DNA of 64,000 bases. It comes from Uloborus plumipes (Eukaryota; Arthropoda; Arachnida; Araneae; Uloboridae). The stretch's first letter is position 1. Each line of letters begins with the position of its first letter. The DNA lies in the NCBI GenBank assembly GCA_038373865.1, contig JAXGGA010005815.1, positions 1 to 64,000 of the forward strand. The letters are read 5' to 3'. A program made the translations under genes and the position numbers. The notes beneath the pieces are model-generated. The model saw only the letters and a list, made by a program, of their open reading frames with translations, was not told the DNA's origin and did no database searches. This document shows, piece after piece, positions 18,048 to 30,434 of this stretch.

Positions 18048-21000
18048 TAGTCCAGGCTAGAAGGCCATATACCTAAAATTTTTACATATATGACATTTTT
18101 TGGTGGTTTCTATATGAATTTGACCTGCTGATTCCGAATCCGTTGAGTGCCAGACGCTAAACCTTGAGCAATTTTGTCAAAATGGCGAAAACCAATATGG
18201 CTGCTGTAAAAGGTACGAAGCAAATTAATGGAATCGTGCGTGCAATGAAACATTTTATACACTTAAAAATGATTGTACTCTTTAGTCAAAATATAATTCT
18301 ATTGAAAATTAATATTTATGAAAAGTATACGAATAAAAAAATTATCAAAATGGTAAAATTCAAGATGTCAGCCTAAAAAGTTATAAGGTTCGATTTTCAG
18401 GTATAAATCATTTTTTAAACCGTAATTTACATGAAAATAGAATGTTTTAACAAAGACAAATGTTTAAAATGATATGCAGGGAGCATAAAAATGTGATTTA
18501 GCCTAAAAATAACACTGAAAACAAATTTAGAAACATTCCAAACTTAAGTTTCAGGATTTTGCCGGCTTAAACCAATTTCCTGCAAGAAACAAGTGTCTTT
18601 TGCGAAAAAGTTTCCCATATTGATACAAGTTGCATGAATACGAACTTCTCACTGGTGTGAAACGTATTTTTAGCTACCAGTCGGAAGGTATATCCAACGT
18701 GTTTGTTTAGTGTTTCGTCTTCAGTTGGATTATGGATTGTTCAGATTGACTTCACCCAAGTAAGGGTATGTGCAATCTCTCGATATTGTAGTTTTGGATG
18801 AATTGCAAAACAAATAAGCGGCTTAGCTATTTGCTTGCAATTTTTGTCTTAGCACTGGCCATATTTGTCAAACTGCTCCAGGAGCTTTCCTCGTAAGTTA
18901 GAAAGATGCTGAACTGTTACCATCAACCTATCTAAGAGTTTTCGGGAAGTTTCCAATTTCTTGCCGTAAAGTAACTTACTTTAATTTGGAAGGTTTCTAA
19001 ATTCTTTCGGAATACTACTGACTTAAGCTAAGTAGTGAGTCATAATCACATCAGCTTCTTCATCTTCATGAGAAACAAAAGCTTGTTGAATTCCAATACC
19101 AATCTAATCGGAAAAGAATCGGTACCAGTAATAATTACACATTGACCTGGGGATCGAATATAGTAGACTCACAACAAACCTAATTACTTGCGTCTTATTT
19201 GGTACTACTTTCAGTACGATGTCTCTTTTAGAAAGTGGTGATTTATCATTAAGTTGAAAAACACAATAGATATTTTTCTCTTATGTGGCTCGACGTTGTG
19301 ACGTAGTACTAAGTTTATCGTATCTCTCAAACAGATTGTGTACCGCTAGAATGGTTTGTATCTCGTGCTTAATAAGGTTTTCTACACCATCAATACAATT
19401 ACTCAAGCAGCTAGCTTTGCGGGTAAAGGTACTGCCCACAATGTTGCACATTCAACAAGAATGATAATGTCTGGACGACTCTTACCGCCTACCCTGAAAA
19501 CTGCCTTTAGTTTTGACTCTAGTACAGATTTATTAGGACCTCTCATATTTCACTCATTATCAAATAAAGCAGTAGGAAGAGGAGCCAGTCATGACTAAAT
19601 AATTTCTGCAAGGAAGCTTTCCCTTGATGACTTCATTAAACCACATACCATTCTTGTGTCCGGTGTATGATTTGAATCACAGATTTTAGTCTTCTTTGGG
19701 GTGAACGTAACCATTGTTTTAACCTTCTTAATGTTTAGTGGCATCTTTGAGGCCACGTTTTGTTATATGCATGCCATTGTGTCTTGCCAATTTTTCCCGA
19801 GTCCTCTGCATTTAAAGTTCTATCAATACTTTACGCTTAAGTCTATATCACATCAAGAAAGGAAAAAAAAAACTAAATACATTTTTGTAGAGATGGTAGG
19901 TATAGTGATTTGTACAGTCATTTGAAGTAGTAAAATAAAAAGGGTTTTCTGTTAAAATAAAGCATCAAAATAGAAAATTTTGCAAATTTTTTAGTTAAGT
20001 ACTAAAAATGTTTTGTTCGTTTGATTCGCAGACGCTTCTAAAGTTATCACAAAACATCTATCGAATATATCTCATTAGCCCTAAGCATTTTTTCGCTTTT
20101 TCATTGGGAATTTTTTTTTTTTTTTTTTTGTAATGCTGTTTTTCATACGATTCTATTACTACTGGAAAATATGTTTTTATTTGTCTGGTATGTTTTAAGC
20201 CAATTTCTCTCTTCACATTTTCACAGTAAAAATAAAGCGAAACACTCCTTGAAAATAATGGGCAGTTATAGGCTTAACTTCTGCCAGTAACATACCTGGA
20301 AGAAATAAGGAAAGTTTCCTGATGAAGGTCAGAAACCTTGCTAAAGAATTTATAACGCTTCCAAACAAAAGTCAGTCACTTTACGGCAATAAATCGGAAA
20401 CTTGCGAAAAACTCTTAGATAGGTTGATGGTAGCAGTTCGGAATCTTTCTGGCTTACCAGGAAAGCTCTTGAAGCAGTTTAACAAATATGGCTACTGCTA
20501 AGGCCGAAATGTCAAGCAATTAGCTGAGCCGCTAATTTGTTTGCAATTCATCCAAAACTACAATATCGAGAGATTGTACATACATTTACTTGGGTGAAGT
20601 CAATCTGGACAATCCATTATCGAGCTGAAGGCGAAACACTAAACAAACACGTGGGATATACCTTCCAACTGGTAGCTAAAAATATGTTTCACACCAGTGA
20701 GAAGTTCGCATTCATGCAACTTGTATCAATGTGGGAAACTTTTTCTCAAAAGAAACTTGTTTCTTTCAGGAAATTGGTTTAAGCCGGCAAAATCCCGAAA
20801 CTTAAGTTTGGAATGTTTCTAAATATTTTTACAGTGTTATTTTTAGGCTAAATCACATTTTTTATGCTCCCTGCATAGCATTTTAAACGTTTATCTTTGT
20901 TAAAACATTCTATTTTCGTGTAAATTACGGTTTAAAAAATGATTTATACCTGAAAATCGAACCTTATAACTTTTTAGGCTCACATCTTGGATTTTACCAT

Positions 21001-21313
21001 TTTGATAATGTTTTTATTCGTATACTTTTCATAAATATTAATTTTCAATAGAATTATATTTTGACTAAAGAGTACAATCATTTTTAAGTGTATAAAATGT
21101 TTCATTGCACGCACGATTCCATTAATTTGCTTCGTACCTTTTACAGGAGCCATATTGGATTTCGCCATTTTGACAAAAATGCTCAAGGTTTAGCGTCTGG
21201 CACTCAACGGATTCAAAATCAGCAGGTCAAATTCATATAGAAACCACCAAAAAATGTCATATATGTAAAAATTTTAGGTTTGATGACATTTCAATGGACA
21301 CTAGCCTGGACTA
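18048..21313. mobile_element. 3.27-kb fold-back element with ~930-bp arms
   Basis: It starts TAGTCCAGGCTAG and ends CTAGCCTGGACTA. The left arm (about 18048-18985) recurs as reverse complement at about 20365-21313, with modest divergence and a few indels. The internal 1.4 kb (19000-20360) is single-copy and has no convincing gene. The array it entered reads CATTCCC-ATA on the left and ATA-TTTGATT on the right, so ATA is the likely 3-bp TSD. The small frames in the arms (70 and 68 residues) are mirror images of each other and have no known domain. Superfamily undetermined. Confidence 0.85.
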
Positions 21314-21955
21314 ATATTTGATTTTTCGATTTGAACAATTTTTGGTGCAACTTTAAACCGTTCAAACAACCTGGCCCGCGATATTAACTTTTTAGTTAAC
21401 AGTCCGATTTGAACAAACTTTTTTTTGTTCGAAAGATCTTTTCAAGGGTACTTCATTCCCGTATCTACATTTTCGATTTGAACAATTTTTTGTTCAACAT
21501 TGAACCGTTCAAACAAGCTCTCACCCCTAATAACTTTTGAGTGAACCGTCCGATTTAAACAAACTTTTTTTTGTTCGAAAGATCTCGGCAAGGATACTTC
21601 ATCCCCGTTTTTAAATTTCCGATTTGAACAATTTTTCGTTCAACATTGAACCGTTCAAACAAGCTCTCACACCTAATAACTTTTGAATTAACAGTCCGAT
21701 TTAAACAAACTTTTTTTTGTTCAAAAGGTCTCGGCAAGGATGCTTCATTACCGTACTTAAATTTTCAATTTAAACATTTTTTTTGTTCAACATTGAACCG
21801 TTCAAACAACCTTTCCCCACATAATAACTTTTAAGTGAACCGTCCGAATTGAATAAACTTTTTTATGTTCGAAAGATCTCGGAGAGGCTCATTCCTATAT
21901 TTCACTTTTCAATTTGAACCATTTTTCGTTCAATGATGAACCGTTCAGAAAAAAT
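21314..21955. repeat. Diverged tandem array, period about 146 bp
   Basis: At least four units follow one another, marked by CCGATTT(G/A)AACAAAC near 21404, 21550 and 21695 and a degenerate version near 21842. Each unit also has a TTGTTCGAAAGATCTCGG-like block, 'CATTCCCGTA', and a 'GTTCAACATTGAACCGTTCAA' block (itself a partial palindrome around TTGAAC/GTTCAA). The first unit is split by the fold-back element, with its left part at 17961-18047. No coding function is visible. Confidence 0.85.
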
Positions 21956-23588
21956 TTTAACATGAGCGCCTACGGAGAAATTTAAATTGAATGTTGATTC
22001 TGAACTTCAAGGCAGATTTCCTTCAAACTAACTTTGTAAGAAAATGGTTTTGATACATAATGTATTGTAAAGTACTTTTCTGAATAATCTTCTGTGAGGA
22101 CTCTGATTCCGACTCCGACTCCGCAAACATGGCGGAAATGCAGACTCAGAAAAAATGACTGACTGGGCAGACGATTTTTTGTTTATTTATTTATTTGTTT
22201 GTTTAATTTATTATTATTTTTTTTTATCAGACGATTTTTTTTTTTGTTAACAAAAATTTTTCATTCACGAGAGCATTTTATTCCTTATTTATATTTAACA
22301 ACTGGCAACGGATTAAAAATGAAATTCAAGACATTTTATTAACGAACAAGATTTTTTTCTTTCTTTGATAAAATGTGTTTTGAAGTTCTTTGTACTTTTA
22401 TTTTATTTATTTATTTTTTTTTTCTTTTGAAAACGATTGTGGAATTTTTCTACGGAAGAACTATAACAGTTACATTCTTTAAAAGGTGCGACAAAACTTT
22501 ATTGACTCGTTTATTTACTTTTTCGTGTCTATTTTATCTGATGAGAGGGGTATATTTTGCTTTCAGAAATCAGCTTTAAGTGCTATAAAGATATGTTTGA
22601 CATAATTTTTAGTTTCAGATAATCAAGAGAATATTGATCAGATGCTACAATGCCGATGTCGATGTACGGGAAAGTAGGCTCGTTTAGTTCTTGACAGAAC
22701 TTCTTGTCTTTTTTTCGTTTTTAGAGATGTTTAAAAAATACATTGGGTGCCTGAAGAGACTTTTTCTGTGTGTTAATAACATAGCGTTTAGAATTATTTT
22801 TATAGATTTTTACGAAACATATACACTATTAATATTCAGATAAATTGTGAAATGTACGACACAAAACTAATGATGAAATATAATATTTTTGAAATAAATC
22901 ACTACTTACAAAAAAAGGAGGGATAAATTCCGAAATGCAAATAAAAAGAACTAATATTTTATGATTTAAAGAAAATAACTGCAATTTAAAAAAAGTTAAC
23001 AGTTTTATTTTACCTTGGGCTCAAAAGTCATAAATAACAGAAATTGCAAAACATTAACTTATTTTAACGCAGATTTTTCCAAAATATTTTAAAATATCTG
23101 AATTTTATCATTCTAAGTAGATTTATTAAAAAAATCATAAGAGAAAAAACTAATAGTATGAGTAATGTCCTCGAAAAGTAAGAGCATAATCGTCGGAATA
23201 AAATATTTACATTTTTTCCCGCTAAAATTTAATAAAGTACTTATATGTGCTTTAAGTTAATAAAGTTATGAAGTTTTATCTTGGCAGCAAGATTTACGTT
23301 ATGCATTGTTTAATTACAAGTTTTATCTATTCTCATGCCGTATATCAACATAGAAAGTTCATAAAACTCTTGGTTTGCTTGAAATATTAATAATGAAATT
23401 TGAATCTAAAATGTAAAGCGTCAGTTTATTTTCCTTCTCGTCTCTCTCTTTCTCTTTTCTTTTCTCGCTTTGCGCTTACTCACTCATAGCTTCAAATTGA
23501 CTTCAGTTTTGAAAAAAAATCTTGAGGTAACCTCAACCCCTTCCCTTCTACGAAAGTTTTTTATTTGACATTCTATTACTAGGGCATA
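21956..23588. other. No gene seen
   Basis: AT-rich sequence. Short frames such as those near 22373 and 23484 lack domains and look like chance. I see no RNA gene. Confidence 0.45.
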
Positions 23589-24009
23589 CACTGCAAAAAA
23601 TGAACTGCAATTTTTACTGTATAATGCTGGAAGCAGAGCCTCTAATTTAAAACTGTAAAATGCGCAGTGATAAACTGTAAAACTAGCCATTTTACAGTTT
23701 CTTACTATAAGGGTGGCAATTTTACAGTCTATTGCCGTAAAATTTATCTGTATTATACTGTAAAAACAACAGTATAATACTGGCAGCTGAGATATTAGTT
23801 TAAAACTGTAAAATGCACGGTAATAAACTGTTAAATTAGCAATTTTACATACAGTTTAGTACTCTAAAATTAGCAATTTTACAATTTAGTACCGTAAAAG
23901 TAGCAGCTTTGGTTTTACTGTTTGTTATCGTGAAATTAGCAATTTTTACTGTTTATTACTATAAAATTAGCTGTATTATACTGCAAAAACAACATTCATT
24001 TTTTGCAGT
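23589..24009. mobile_element. Short element of repeated CTGTAAAA/TTTTACAG motifs, copy 1
   Basis: It begins CACTGCAAAAAATGAA and ends TTCATTTTTTGCAGT, near-perfect inverted ends. Between them, units such as TTTTACAGT, AATAAACTGTAAAAT and TAGCAATTTTACAG recur about every 25-45 bp in both orientations. The same architecture recurs at 28880-29257. TA lies near each outer end (23587-23588 side and 24011-24012). It codes for no protein. I do not recognise a named family. Confidence 0.7.
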
Positions 24010-24179
24010 CTAAGATTCTATAACACGTTTACCAAATACAACAAATTTGTAAAAAAATCATTGGTATTAAATAACCCTGATACATGATCATCCCAAGTAT
24101 TGATACGAATAACAGCCAAACGGCACATTTGCGTAGGCGCGGCAGAATCCAACGCAAAGGGGTGTAGCCGCATAAAAAT
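24010..24179. other. Spacer
   Basis: A short unremarkable stretch between the ACAG/CTGT element and the 195-bp array. Confidence 0.4.
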
Positions 24180-25000
24180 CCCTAAACAAATATTTTACTA
24201 GTGTTTTAAAATATTTTTCCAATTTTTAATTTGAAAAATATTTATTTGTTTTTCAGCAAAGTTTTGAAATGTATTTTCATCTTTGCTAAAATTATATTTA
24301 GTTTCTAAGTACTATTTATCTGATCACGTTATTTTTTTTTTTTTTTTTTTTGCAATTTAATCTTTGCTTTTAATAAATTTAATGAAAAAAAAATATTTTT
24401 CTTTAAAATTATTTAGTTTTTTATTTTCTTTTATATTTTTTTTAAATTTTATTCTGAGATGTAATTTCATCTTTGTTAAACTTATAGCTAGTTTCTAAGC
24501 ATTATTTCACTGATCACAATATTTTTGTAATTTGTTCTTTGCCTTAAATAAATTTAATTTAAAAAAAAGAACTAGGTTTTTTTGAAAATTATTTTTTAAT
24601 TTTAATCATTTTTTGAACGTATTTATTTATTTATTTTAAAGCACATTGTCTGATGTATTTTCATCATTGCTAAAATTACTTTTAGTTTTCAAGTACCATT
24701 TCCCTGATCAAACTATTTTTATAACTTTGTAACTTGACCTTTCCTTTTAATGAGTTGAATTTAAAATAAAAAAAACTAAGTTTTTAAAATATACATATTT
24801 TTTCATTTTAATTAATATTTTTAATAAAAATATTTATTTATTTTAAAGCAAATTCTGAGATTTATTTTCACCTGTGTTAAAATTATATTTAATTTATAAG
24901 TACTGTATCTCTGATCTCAATATTTTTTTTTTTTTGTTTTGACATTTGTCTCTAGAATTTTTAAATGTATTTAATTTTACAGATTTTAAATTGATAATCA
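24180..25000. repeat. Diverged tandem repeat, period about 190-208 bp
   Basis: The segment GTATTTTCATCTTTGCTAAA, then ATTAT-TTTAG-TTCTAAGTACTATTT and CTGATCAC, recurs with its marker 'TATTTTCA' near 24271, 24461, 24654 and 24862. The copies are diverged by substitutions and T-run length. The array is about four units long and very AT-rich. Confidence 0.75.
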
Positions 25001-25551
25001 AAAATAAATTTAAAAAATTTAATATTAAAAAAGTTTTATGCTAATATTACTTTTTATAATTTATTTTATTTTATTTTTGAAAAGCCAATGGGCGAGAGAA
25101 TAGACCCCTTTCCAGAGCTCGTGCACATAAACATGAAATAAATTACTTTCGCGATGTTATTTTGTAGTTTTGAAAATATTCTGTATATCCCGTTTTAATT
25201 TAGTAAATTTTATTTTTAAAGGTAAAGGGTAAAAGCGTTCCCCTTGCACTCCCCTCTGGAACTGTTGAAGATGAACATGAGATTAATACTTTTCGTGATG
25301 TACTTTGTGGATTAAGTGTTCATATTTTTCCAGCGATAAATAATAATTTTGCTTTTATTTTTAAACCACTTTCTTATATCAATGTTCTTCTTACGTATGT
25401 AAAATTTTGTCCATTCTGACTATTTCCTCGTGGAGCGCCGATTTCTTTTTTTTTTTTTTTTCTTTTTTGTCGTAGAGGTTAGAAATATTACTGGCATGAG
25501 TTTCAACAGCAAGTTCTATTTTTAATCATTCTATATATTTAATATATATAT
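25001..25551. other. No gene seen
   Basis: AT-rich sequence with T runs and an AT dinucleotide tract ending at 25551. Nothing coding. Confidence 0.4.
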
Positions 25552-26227
25552 AATACTAGCAGAACCCGCACGGCGATGCCCGTGCATTTAAATGGGAAGG
25601 AAGTCCACTGAATAAATTTAAGTTCATTCCAACCCTCTGAAGTAAAATTATTATATTCTTTCATTCAAATGTACTCCACAACCTTTTAAATTCCACCATA
25701 AGTCATATTGAAGTTTAAATTACAATGCGCCAAATGAATAAAAAAAAACATTAAGTTGAGTAAGTAACAGGAGAATTAGTCAACTTTCAAGGCTTAACTC
25801 AATACGCAAATTTAAACCACTGAAGAAAGAGCAGTTTGTCTAGAAAATGGACCTAGTGTTTTAGTTTTGCGTATAGAGTTAAGCCTTGAAAATTGACTAA
25901 TGTTGATTAATTACTATCTCCTGTTCTAATTAATCTAGAGAAACGTGCTAAAACTTTTCTTTTTCAGAAAAAAACCTTTTCAACGATGTATAATGTTTGG
26001 CGGGGTGGGGGGCGGTCTCCTCAATTATGCCGGATACACCGAAAATGAGACTAATTAATTTAATAAAATATAATTCGAAATTTAGAATTCGGCCTTCGAA
26101 GTGCATTTCACGGGGATGCATTCGAATTTTTGTGCCAAGTTTCAGGTCGGTAGGTGCTGTGGGGCTTCTGGCCATCGGTTACAAACATACAAACGAACAA
26201 AGCTCGTCATCTTTATATACATAGATG
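25552..26227 (+). repeat. Interspersed repeat (copy B, most complete)
   Basis: Starts AATACTAGCAGAACCCGCAC and ends CATCTTTATATACATAGAT. It shares the head with copy A (254) and nearly the whole length with copy C (27024), including 'AAGTTTCAGGTCGGTAGGTG' and a 'CTGTGGGGCTTCTGGCCA' block. It contains a small inverted pair: 'TAGTCAACTTTCAAGGCTTA' near 25778 against 'TAAGCCTTGAAAATTGACTA' near 25879. It encodes no convincing protein. Confidence 0.65.
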
Positions 26228-26639
26228 ACACTTTTGATGACATTTTACAGTTTGTGGTGTTCAATGGCTGGATTATTTTAGTTTCAAAGACTTTGTTTTT
26301 CTTTTCGTGTGTGTGTGACCTTATTTTTTTCTTTTTTTAGCGAAATTTTTACGTTTCAATGGAACTTTTGACGCAACTGTAGTGCCAAGATTTTCGAAAA
26401 CTCTCAACGAACACAGCAATATTGCCCTTGAAATTTAATGTAATTCACCGATTTAACCTTAATTTCAATGTAAAATTGGTCGCCAAATCTAAATTTATTA
26501 ACATAGGGAACCGATTGTATCAGGTAGCTCAGCCACAACCATTTTTCCATGATTTTAATGTGAACATTAAAAGGAAAAAAATATTACGTTTTTCGCACCA
26601 TCTCTTTGAAGTGATTACAATCTAACAGTGACCCTCAAA

Positions 26640-27023
26640 AAAGGAAGATTTCGGTGGCTGAAGGTTTGATAAATTTCCCGATTGTTGCCAAACTTTACGA
26701 CGTCAAATACGAAGAGCAACTGAATAGCGATGTTACCGTAAATATCAGAATGGAACAATTATTGTTAAAAATTTTGTATGGTGGCATTAAATACATGTTT
26801 TAAACATGCAATAAAATACGCTTTAGACTGCAAACAACTAACTGTTCCTTTCCAGAGCGCTTTCTTTTTCTTTGATTTGGAGAAAGTAGTGTTTCACTGG
26901 CTGGGAGGTTTGGTAAATATCCCTATTGTTGCCAAACTTTACCACGCCAAATACGACGAGTAACTGAATAGCCATCACTAAATTTTTAAAAATAATAGTT
27001 CCATTCTGATATTTTCGGTAACA
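26640..27023. repeat. Local direct and inverted duplication
   Basis: A segment with ATTGTTGCCAAACTTTACGA occurs near 26683 and again, slightly changed, near 26929 (offset about 248 bp). Each copy also has 'AAATACGA-GAG-AACTGAATAG'. The first copy is followed by GTTACCGTAAATATCAGAAT (26733) and the second by the inverse ATTCTGATATTTTCGGTAAC (27004). The unit may be the core of a small fold-back element between interspersed repeats B and C. Confidence 0.6.
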
Positions 27024-27677
27024 CCGAATTTTGAGGAAGTAAACTGAATAAATTTCAATTCACACTCAGCACTCTGAAGTAAAATTATTATATCCTTTAG
27101 TTCAAATGCGCTTCAGCTTTTAAATTCCACTTAAAGTCATGTTAAAGTTTAAATCAATTCGCCAAATAAATCAAAAAGACAGAAAATTAAGAAAGAAATA
27201 GGAGATATTAATCATTCGAATTGAATAAATTTTCAAGGCTTAAAACGCAAATTTAAACCACAAAGTAACTTCAGGGACAAAAGAGCAGCTGATCAATAAA
27301 ATGGACCTAGTGTTTCAGTATTGCGTACATAGTTAAGCCTTGAAAATTGGCTAAATTTGATTAATTAATATCTTCTGCTCTAATCAACGGACAGAAACGT
27401 TTTTAAACTTTTCTTTTTCAGAAAAAATACCCTTTCCAGCGATATATAATGTTTTGGGGGGGGGAGGTTTTCCCCCCTCAATTATGGCGGATACACCAAA
27501 AGTGAGACTAATTAATTTAAAAATAACTAATTCGAAATTTAAATTTTGGCCTTCGAGGTGCATTTTACTGGGATACGTTCGAATTTTTGAGCCAAGTTTC
27601 ATGTCTGTAGGTGCTGTGGGGGCTTCTGGCCAGCGGTTACAAACAAACGAACACCGTCATCTTTATATATATAGATT
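27024..27677 (+). repeat. Interspersed repeat (copy C, 5' truncated)
   Basis: Parallel to copy B from 'GTAAACTGAATAAATTTCAA' through to CATCTTTATATATATAGAT. It lacks the CTAGCRGTACCCGCAC head. Copies B and C are in the same orientation about 1.4 kb apart. Confidence 0.65.
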
Positions 27678-28879
27678 ACGTACAGGTCAAACGCTCTGCT
27701 GCAAAATCTACGCAACGCACGACGCAACTTGGAACAAAATTTGTCCGCAGACTAATAGTTTGTCAGACGAAGTCGTTTTTTTTTAATTCGTCCCAGATTT
27801 CTTAAAATTTAATTAACACTGTATAATTCACAGCTTACTCTTCCGTTTTATTTTTACTCCAAAAGCGTTTTCCGTGATTGAAGTAAAGAGACCTGCCGAT
27901 TTCTTGCGCTTGTTATTATTTACATTTTTCAAAGTAATTCTGTTTGTTTTAGGATTCAGCTTTATTTCTGAGAGGATTCGAACTGAAAAACGTGTCATAT
28001 AGAACTCTTTAATGTAAATTTGCCTAGGTGGCGTAAATCTTTCTTTTAGTTACACATAATGGACTCAAGAATGCACTCTGTGATATTTGATTTTGATGAT
28101 AAAATAAAACGTTTTTTACTATATGTCTCTAGCTCATAAACTTTCTGCAAGCTATCAATTTCGTTCCGTTTGCTCGGTTTTATTTTCTTCTATGATTAGT
28201 GTCAAATAAAACAAATTAACTCTAAAAAATACTCGTAAGCCATCATGGAAAAGTAAAATCATAAAATCAACCTGTATATAATTCTTATTAATTTCTCACA
28301 ATAACTACTGAAGTTATTGTCATTAGCTCTCGTTCAATTTCATCTGACCGATAGTAAAGTTCTTACTGCTTCTTATTTCAGTTCCAACTTCTATTAATCA
28401 CTTTTCCGTCCACTGGGTAACATCCAAGTGAGCTCTGCACTTTTTCTGAAATGATATCTTTAAAAATAACCATTTTCTTTATTTCTTATTACTGATTCTT
28501 GTAGATGGAATGGAATTATTTTTTTGCAGGTTTTATCTCAATATTCCAAAGGTTCGCAAACTACAGACCTGTCCAAACCCCAATTGAAAATCGTTAAATT
28601 TGCAGACCCCCAAAAATATCGCTTGAAGCGTTTGAAGTTTTTTCTAACGTTTTCACAGTTTTTTTTCTTCTCCGTCTTAAAATTTATTTATTCATTGTTC
28701 TGTATTTTTTAGAGATCTTCTCTAGTTTTCATTACTTAACATTACTATTTTGAGCTATGAAAGTAAAATTCGATTCAAAACTCAATTAGGTGCTAAATAT
28801 GTCATAAAACCGAGGGCTCTGGGGTGTTTGTTGCGCCCTGCGTGCACGTAAAAAACTTTTTTTATTCCCCGTGAATATG
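27678..28879. other. No gene seen
   Basis: AT-rich. A fragment resembling a hAT end (CCAAAGGTTCGCAAACTACA) lies at 28547. No coding frame is supported. Confidence 0.4.
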
Positions 28880-29257
28880 CACTGTAAAAAATAGATGTTG
28901 TTTTCACAGTATAATACTGCTAATTTTATAGTAACAAACTAAAAATTGCTAATTTTACAGTAATAAACTATAAAATTGCTAATTTTACAGTAACAAACTA
29001 TAAAATTGCTAATTTTGGTTTATTACTATGCATTTTACAGTTTTAAACTAGAACCTCTGCTGAGTTTTTACAGTATAATACAGCTAATTTTGTGGTAATA
29101 AACTGTAAAATTATGGTGATAAACTAAAATTGCTGCTTTACAGTAATAAACTGTAAAATTGCTAGTTTAACCGTTTATTACTGCGCATTTTACAGTTTTA
29201 AACTGGAACCTCTGCTGCCAGTATTATACCGTAAAAACAAGTTTATTTTTTGCAGTG
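28880..29257. mobile_element. Short element of repeated CTGTAAAA/TTTTACAG motifs, copy 2
   Basis: Starts CACTGTAAAAAATAGATG and ends TTATTTTTTGCAGTG. It has the same internal motifs as copy 1: TTTTACAGTAATAAACT, AAAATTGCTAA, 'CATTTTACAGTTTTAAACT' and 'CTCTGCTGCCAGTATTATAC'. The shared structure but different motif counts suggest expansion and contraction of internal repeats. Confidence 0.7.
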
Positions 29258-29584
29258 TGCTTTCGTTTTGAATAAAAAAATTGTGACTCGACCTTTGATT
29301 TCAATTATTTTTATGTTTTAGCAGGATAACATTGCGGATCGCCGGGGTTCGCGGACAACACTTTTGGAAACTGCAATATTCCATTAATAAACTAGTTTAT
29401 TTCATGAGCTCAAAATCGGTTATCAATACATGACTCTTTCATAACTTTTAAGAGTTGCTTCTCTGTTTAGAAGTAAAATTATATTTCCCTGCTCTCTTGA
29501 GAGGATTCCCGGCAATCATACATACTTCAAAAAATCCAGATTCTTTCGTCAGATCACTTACGCTTCATCTGCAATTTTCGAAAA

Positions 29585-29965
29585 TAATCTAATACCTTTA
29601 AACGAGCAATTCTTGTATATATATTTATTTATTTATATTTCGGATCTCGAAAACGGCTCTAACGATTTCAATAAAATTTTGTATTTAGATAAAGTTTTGG
29701 TTTCTGAGTTCAGCTACATCGGCGTTTTTTCTGTAAAAACGCGAGTTTTCACAAAAAACCCCGTTTTTTGTCCCTTCATTAAGTAAGTTTGAAACGCTTT
29801 ATTTCGCCATTTTCTTTATGATTACTATCATTGTTACTGTTTCATAGCAACCACGTTTTAATTTAACAATGGATTTCATATTTAACCACATGAGCGCGAG
29901 TTTAAATTTTATGGTATTGGCAACGTTAAATTGTTATTGTTTTTTGAAATGTTAAAGCAAGGCTT
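29585..29965. repeat. Direct repeat, left copy
   Basis: From AACGAGCAATTCTTGTATAT through CGGATCTCGAAAACGGCTCT, CATAGCAACCACGTTTTAAT and 'AACAATGGATTTCATATTTA'. A second copy in the same orientation lies about 850 bp to the right at 30435-30820. Confidence 0.8.
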
Positions 29966-29982
29966 CACTAGATAGTGTCTTA

Positions 29983-30161
29983 GGGCCGAATTCAAGTGAA
30001 ACACCATTGCAATCGCTCGAAGCGATCTCAAATTGCAATCGCTACTGAAAGTTGAATTACATTAGAATTGCATCTCGTAGCGATTGTAACGTATCCAAAT
30101 TTGGGAATTTGCGATTGCATTGGTGAGTTGCGATCGTCCGTGTTTCACTTGAATTCCTGCC
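29983..30161. mobile_element. 179-bp Harbinger-like MITE
   Basis: Terminal inverted repeats GGGCCGAATTCAAGTGAAAC (left) and, in reverse complement, GGCAGGAATTCAAGTGAAAC (right). TTA flanks both sides (29980-29982, 30162-30164). A 3-bp TTA duplication with GGC/GGG ends fits PIF/Harbinger. The interior has repeated GCAATCGC/GCGATTGC words in both orientations. The 80-residue frame over it is chance. Confidence 0.8.
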
Positions 30162-30434
30162 TTATACAGGCTGTTTTATTGATTCAAAAGCCATGGGATA
30201 AAAGCAATGGGGATTGTCCAGCGACATCTATTGAATTTTATGGTAACTTACATGATATAAAAATCAGATTACTTTACTTTCCAAGTACGATTTCAAAATT
30301 GAGTAAATAAGTGTTATAGTTAGTTTTCAAATACTTTTTTTCCTCCTCAAGAGTGCTTAGTAATATATTTCCGGTAAAAAATCAACAGATATGAAACTCA
30401 ATTTTCTTGACATATTAAGTTTCAAAACAAAATT

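Noticed and set aside
19356..19598. 80-residue frame in the middle of the 3.3-kb fold-back element
   Set aside because: No recognisable motif and no neighbouring coding signal; not enough to call a transposase.
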